Shown one piece after another: positions 5,452-8,260 of a DNA stretch of 8,260 bases. The notes beneath the pieces are model-generated. The model did not search any database. It saw only the letters and a program-made list of their open reading frames with translations, and had not been told where the DNA came from. How positions within the stretch are numbered: the first letter of the stretch is position 1; the number at the start of each line of letters is the position of its first letter. Source of the stretch: an uncultured Clostridia bacterium (GTDB lineage: Bacteria; Bacillota; Clostridia; Oscillospirales; Acutalibacteraceae); the NCBI GenBank assembly GCA_946409885.1, contig CAMJYF010000054.1, positions 1 to 8,260 of the forward strand, in the 5' to 3' direction. The translations under genes and the position numbers were made by a program.

Positions 5452-5493
5452 ATCCCCTTCCGGGTACGCCCGGCGGGGGATTGCTCATTTTTT
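5452..5493 (+). terminator. Rho-independent terminator of the secreted protein gene
   Basis: An outer stem ATCCCC/GGGGAT (5452-5457 with 5476-5481) and an inner stem CCGGG/CCCGG (5460-5464 with 5469-5473, loop TACG) form a GC-rich hairpin. It is followed after six bases by TTTTTT (5488-5493). It starts 31 bp past the stop of the secreted protein gene and closes that single-gene unit. Confidence 0.85.
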
Positions 5494-5508
5494 GCGGAAA
5501 CGGGCAAC

Positions 5509-5528
5509 GGAGGTAACAGATGGCTTGA
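5509..5528 (+). other. Orphan Shine-Dalgarno with two-codon frame (ATG GCT TGA)
   Basis: GGAGG (5509-5513) is correctly spaced (6 bases) before ATG (5520), but the frame is ATG-GCT-TGA and ends at once. It lies at the left border of the AT-rich glycosyltransferase segment and just after a terminator. It may be the start of a gene lost by deletion or insertion, a minimal leader frame, or chance. The rest of 5494-5630 has no gene; it holds only short palindromes (AAAAGCTTTT near 5571-5580, CCGCATGCGG at 5599-5608). Confidence 0.35.
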
Positions 5529-5630
5529 AGAGTAGAAAGCTGAATTGCGGAAAACAGTTTTTACTGAATAAAAAGCTTTTCACCCATCAGAATACATGCC
5601 GCATGCGGTAAAAGGATCGTTGCCATTGTT

Positions 5631-6695
5631 TTATTTGCTTATCATTGCTTTTCTTCCTTTTGCTGATTTAATGCGCCTTTTTATTTTTACCAGCAGTCGA
5701 AATGATCTGAGCGCGTAATATCCTGCGCGTGTATAAGACCGGTTTTTCAACTTTTTTAGAATCAGTTCTTCCGATGAGCGTTCGTTTGCGCTGTACTCCT
5801 GTTGATGAAAGTATTTTCGGGGCAACGGAAACAATCCGGCCTCCCGTATACCTCGCATCCTGTCATGTGCCTTTGCGCCGGGCATCGAGGCGACGGCGTA
5901 CATGACGGCGATCATTGTAGGACATATAATAAACGCGGCGTCTTCCGACGAAATAAGTCCGGCTTCGGCGCTTCGCTGAAAGACGGTACAAGTGTGGATC
6001 AGTATATCGATCTTGTCCTTTGTGGGGGTGCCGCTGACACTGTCACCGCGTTGGCGGTAAAAATACGCTACACAATCAATTTCGGTCTCTTTTTTTACAA
6101 AGGGTCTCAGTAAGGCGCAAAAAAGATTGTCTTCCGCGTAGGCCAGACCTGTTATGAACCGCACTTTGTTTTGTATGATGATCTGCCGGCGGTAAAGCCT
6201 GGTCCAGAGCCACTTTTCATATGTTTTGCTCGATGCGTCCGCGGGAACGTCAGCACCGTGATATCTGTACGTATCCGTTCCGTCTTTGAATGCGATCGGA
6301 AGCACAAAAAAAACGTCCGACGGCTTCTCATTCATTATGCGCATCAGCCGGGCGAGAGAATGCTCCGCAATAAAATCATCCGCATCAACAAACCAGAGGT
6401 ATTCTCCGTCCGCTTTTGCGATCCCCACGTTCCGGGCTGCGCTGACGCCGCTGTTTTTTTGATGGATAACGATCATGTTCTCTGTTGTTTCGCTGTATCT
6501 GTCCAGGATCTCGCCGCTGCCGTCGGAAGAACCGTCATCCACGCAAATGATCTGGTACGAGCGTCGGGGAACATCCTGCGCGATAACAGAATCCAGGCAT
6601 TCCTTCAGATAAGGCGCCACATTATAAACCGGTATTACAATGGAAAGAAAAGGACTCGAATGCTTGTTTACATGAGAATCTGTACGATTATTCAT
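5631..6695 (-). CDS. Family 2 glycosyltransferase
   Basis: A 354-residue GT-A fold glycosyltransferase (GT2), predicted to move a sugar from a nucleotide-sugar donor to a cell-surface glycan at the cytoplasmic face. Hallmarks in order: 'SIVIPVYNV' (18-26), 'VDDGSSDGS' (52-60, D53/D54 for the donor), 'GVSAARNVG' (83-91), 'DADD' (104-107, metal-binding DxD), a 'KWLWTRLYRR' region (161-170), and the 'EDN' motif (188-190) with the presumed catalytic base. The C-terminal 50 residues are very basic and may associate with the membrane; there is no clear transmembrane span. The ATG at 6695 has only a weak GGTGA upstream. Codons are markedly more AT-ending (CGT, ACA, GTA, CTT, ATA) and the gene is near 50% GC or less in sampled lines, against about 60-65% in the flanks, suggesting acquisition. 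It is a lone gene, not within a visible polysaccharide cluster. Confidence 0.92.
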   Translation of the reverse strand: MNNRTDSHVNKHSSPFLSIVIPVYNVAPYLKECLDSVIAQDVPRRSYQIICVDDGSSDGSGEILDRYSETTENMIVIHQKNSGVSAARNVGIAKADGEYLWFVDADDFIAEHSLARLMRIMNEKPSDVFFVLPIAFKDGTDTYRYHGADVPADASSKTYEKWLWTRLYRRQIIIQNKVRFITGLAYAEDNLFCALLRPFVKKETEIDCVAYFYRQRGDSVSGTPTKDKIDILIHTCTVFQRSAEAGLISSEDAAFIICPTMIAVMYAVASMPGAKAHDRMRGIREAGLFPLPRKYFHQQEYSANERSSEELILKKLKNRSYTRAGYYALRSFRLLVKIKRRIKSAKGRKAMISK

Positions 6696-6771
6696 ATCAT
6701 TAATTCACCAATAGCAAACCGGCGCCGTCTGCGGTGGGGCGCTTCGGGAGGTTGCGTTTCCTCTGTTGTGA

Positions 6772-8199
6772 TCATCTTGCGTACAGGTCGTTCCAGCGGC
6801 GGAATTTTTTTACGTCGATCTGCTGCAGCTGGTCTTTGGTGATGCGGTAGCACCAGTTGCCCTCGGCGGTGCCGGGCTTGTTGAAGCGGGTGTCGCTGCC
6901 GTACAGCAGCAGGTCCTGCACGGGCAGGATCAGCAGCCCCGCGTGGCTGGCGAACATGGTCCGCAGCACCGTGTCATAGCAGGCGTTCCAGTCGCCCTTG
7001 TAGCCGCAATAGTCCAGCAGGCGCTGGCGGGCGCTTTCGTCCATCTCCCACACGTAGCCCAGCAATGTGTTGTTGTCGTGGGTGCCGGTGTAGGCCACGC
7101 AGTTGTTGTCGTAGTTGTGGGGCAGGTGAGGGGAGTCGGGGTCGCCTAAAAAGGCGAACTGCAGCACCTTCATCCCCGGAAAGCCGCTGTCCTCCACCAG
7201 CCGGCGCACCTCGGGCGTGATATCGCCCAGGTCCTCCGCGATGATCAGCCTGTCGCCGCACACCTCTTTTACGGCGTTGATGAAATCCATGCCGGGGCCC
7301 TTTACCCATTTGCCGTTGCGGGCGGTGGTCTCCGTGGCCGGAATGGCGTAGTAGGATTCCAGCCCCCGGAAGTGGTCGATGCGCACCCCGTCGAACAGCT
7401 CCGTCATAAAGGAAAGCCGCTCCCGCCACCAGGCGTATCCATCTTTTTTCATGGCCTCCCAGTCGTACAGGGGGTTGCCCCACAGCTGGCCGTCCGCCGC
7501 GAAGTAATCCGGCGGCACGCCCGCCACGCAGCGGGGCTTGTGGTCCTCGTCCAGTAAAAACTGCTTGGGGTTGGCCCACACGTCGGCGCTGTCCAGCGCC
7601 ACGTAGATGGGGATATCGCCGATGACCGCCACGCCCTGTTTTTTTGCGTAGCGCTTGATTGCCGCCCACTGGCGGAAGAATTCGTACTGGGTAAAGCGCC
7701 AGGTGCGCAGCGCGTCCTCATCCAGCGCGTCGGTGGTCCAGGCCAGCCACTCCTTCAGGCCGTTGGCCTGCTTGCGGGCCATGAACTCGCAGAACTTTTC
7801 CGTCTGCGGATGGGCCGCCAAAAAGTCGTCGATGGGTTTTGTGTCCTTCACCCGCCCCGCCGCCGTGGACAGCAGTGCCATGCGCTCCCGGTTCAGCCGG
7901 TCGAACTCGCAGGAATAGGGGGTCTTCTGCCTGGCCGCCTCCAGCTCCGCCGCCGTCAGCAGCCCCTGCTCCTTCAATTGGGTCAGGTCGATGAAAAACG
8001 GATTGCCGCTGAAGGCGCTGTGGGATTTGTAGGGGGAGTTGCACTCATCCGGCAGGCAGAAGGGCAGCACCTGCCAGGCGGAAAAGCCGCCCTCCCGCAG
8101 AAAGTCGATCCATTCCAGCGCCGCTTTCCCGAACGCCCCTTCCGAAAAATCGCCCCACAGAGTGGAAACGTGCATCAGCACGCCGCTTGCTCTCTTCAT
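6772..8199 (-). CDS. malQ: 4-alpha-glucanotransferase (amylomaltase, GH77)
   Basis: A 475-residue GH77 enzyme that transfers alpha-1,4-glucan segments between malto-oligosaccharides in the cytoplasm, freeing glucose during maltodextrin or glycogen use. The catalytic triad is intact: nucleophile D275 ('VRIDHFRG'), acid/base E322 ('IIAEDLG') and the transition-state stabiliser D375 ('GTHDNNT'). Other GH77 hallmarks are 'SAFSGNPFFIDL' (61-72), 'IGDIPIYV' (193-200), 'VAGVPPDYF' (225-233) and 'WGNPLYDW' (240-247). The N-terminus reads 'HVSTLWGDFSEGAFG' in place of the textbook 'HPTSLPGPYGIGDLG', a variant I associate with Clostridia, and the protein is about 25 residues shorter than the Thermus enzyme. 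GAGG lies 8 bases before the ATG. A promoter sits just upstream at the right edge. The glycosyltransferase follows 76 bp downstream without a convincing terminator. Confidence 0.97.
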   Translation of the reverse strand: MKRASGVLMHVSTLWGDFSEGAFGKAALEWIDFLREGGFSAWQVLPFCLPDECNSPYKSHSAFSGNPFFIDLTQLKEQGLLTAAELEAARQKTPYSCEFDRLNRERMALLSTAAGRVKDTKPIDDFLAAHPQTEKFCEFMARKQANGLKEWLAWTTDALDEDALRTWRFTQYEFFRQWAAIKRYAKKQGVAVIGDIPIYVALDSADVWANPKQFLLDEDHKPRCVAGVPPDYFAADGQLWGNPLYDWEAMKKDGYAWWRERLSFMTELFDGVRIDHFRGLESYYAIPATETTARNGKWVKGPGMDFINAVKEVCGDRLIIAEDLGDITPEVRRLVEDSGFPGMKVLQFAFLGDPDSPHLPHNYDNNCVAYTGTHDNNTLLGYVWEMDESARQRLLDYCGYKGDWNACYDTVLRTMFASHAGLLILPVQDLLLYGSDTRFNKPGTAEGNWCYRITKDQLQQIDVKKFRRWNDLYAR

Positions 8200-8231
8200 G
8201 CTCCATACCTCTTCCTATTATGATAGTCCCC

Positions 8232-8260
8232 ATTATACCAGCAAACCGCGGGGCATGCAA
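8232..8260 (-). promoter_or_regulatory. Promoter of malQ
   Basis: On the minus strand a perfect TATAAT (8237-8232) with TGG before it (extended -10) lies 17 bases from TTGCAT (8260-8255), which matches the first three bases of the -35 consensus. The start near 8225 gives a leader of about 25 bases. The -35 touches the window edge, so operator sites further upstream cannot be judged. A short CTAT-4-ATAG repeat just after the -10 is too small to interpret. Confidence 0.75.

Noticed and set aside
4707..5507. 266-codon minus-strand frame opposite the secreted protein gene
   Set aside because: The plus-strand gene has a signal peptide, SD, promoter and terminator; the minus frame crosses all of these and has no motif.
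5545..5608. Palindromes after the glycosyltransferase (CAGTTTTTACTG, AAAAGCTTTT, CCGCATGCGG) as its terminator
   Set aside because: The stems are short, AT-rich or loopless and are not followed by a clear T-run on the minus strand; at best a weak end signal.
6722..6742. GCGCC/GGCGC inverted repeat between malQ and the glycosyltransferase as a terminator
   Set aside because: Only 5 bp with an 11-base loop, and no T-run follows on the minus strand.
6171..6842. 223-codon plus-strand frame opposite the glycosyltransferase
   Set aside because: The GT2 motifs on the minus strand are unequivocal; the plus-strand frame extends into the end of malQ and has no domain.
8045..8260. Minus-strand frame overlapping the malQ start, with an ATG (near 8205) in another register
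   Set aside because: The GAGG serves the malQ ATG at 8199, where GH77 homology begins; the alternative frame runs through malQ out of register.

Overview
The window looks like an ordinary chromosomal segment of a GC-rich low-pathogenicity-type Clostridia (Firmicutes), probably a gut Oscillospirales-like lineage. This placement is inference from three things: the adjacent Xaa-Pro peptidase, efp and 'CD1247 N-terminal domain' genes, a clostridial-type divergent MalQ, and strong GGAGG ribosome binding sites with sigma-A-like promoters. No rRNA, tRNA, CRISPR array, transposase or phage gene was seen.

Layout, left to right. A TraX-family membrane protein gene (73-846, minus) sits beside a 190-bp intergenic element made of degenerate 7-bp units in two opposite-facing arms (877-1069). 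Next comes a minus-strand translation-related block. In transcription order it is rpsU (ribosomal protein S21), an M24 Xaa-Pro-type peptidase, efp (elongation factor P), and a small acidic zinc-ribbon protein that ends at a strong terminator (1073-1103). rpsU has a fully consensus promoter. A second terminator lies between rpsU and the peptidase, and efp has its own candidate promoter. EF-P relieves ribosome stalling at proline runs and the peptidase cleaves before proline, so the block has a proline-related translation and peptide-turnover flavour.

From about 4560 to 4770 there is a divergent promoter region. A PHP-domain metallo-phosphoesterase (3809-4561) runs leftward. A secreted protein (4767-5420) runs rightward, with a signal peptide, an Fn3-like domain and a cationic amphipathic C-terminal helix; it has a clear promoter and its own terminator.

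The right third holds a family 2 glycosyltransferase (5631-6695, minus), whose base and codon use is visibly more AT-rich than its neighbours and suggests acquisition, and then a GH77 4-alpha-glucanotransferase, malQ (6772-8199, minus). The malQ promoter lies at the right edge of the window. malQ and the glycosyltransferase are co-oriented with a 76-bp gap and no convincing terminator, so they may be co-transcribed.

I do not see a coherent new multi-gene system. The observations most worth a second look are the heptad repeat element abutting traX, the secreted protein with its unusual C-terminal helix, the rpsU terminator that abuts the peptidase ribosome binding site, and the compositionally foreign glycosyltransferase. 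GC comparisons were made by eye on sampled lines, not computed over whole genes.
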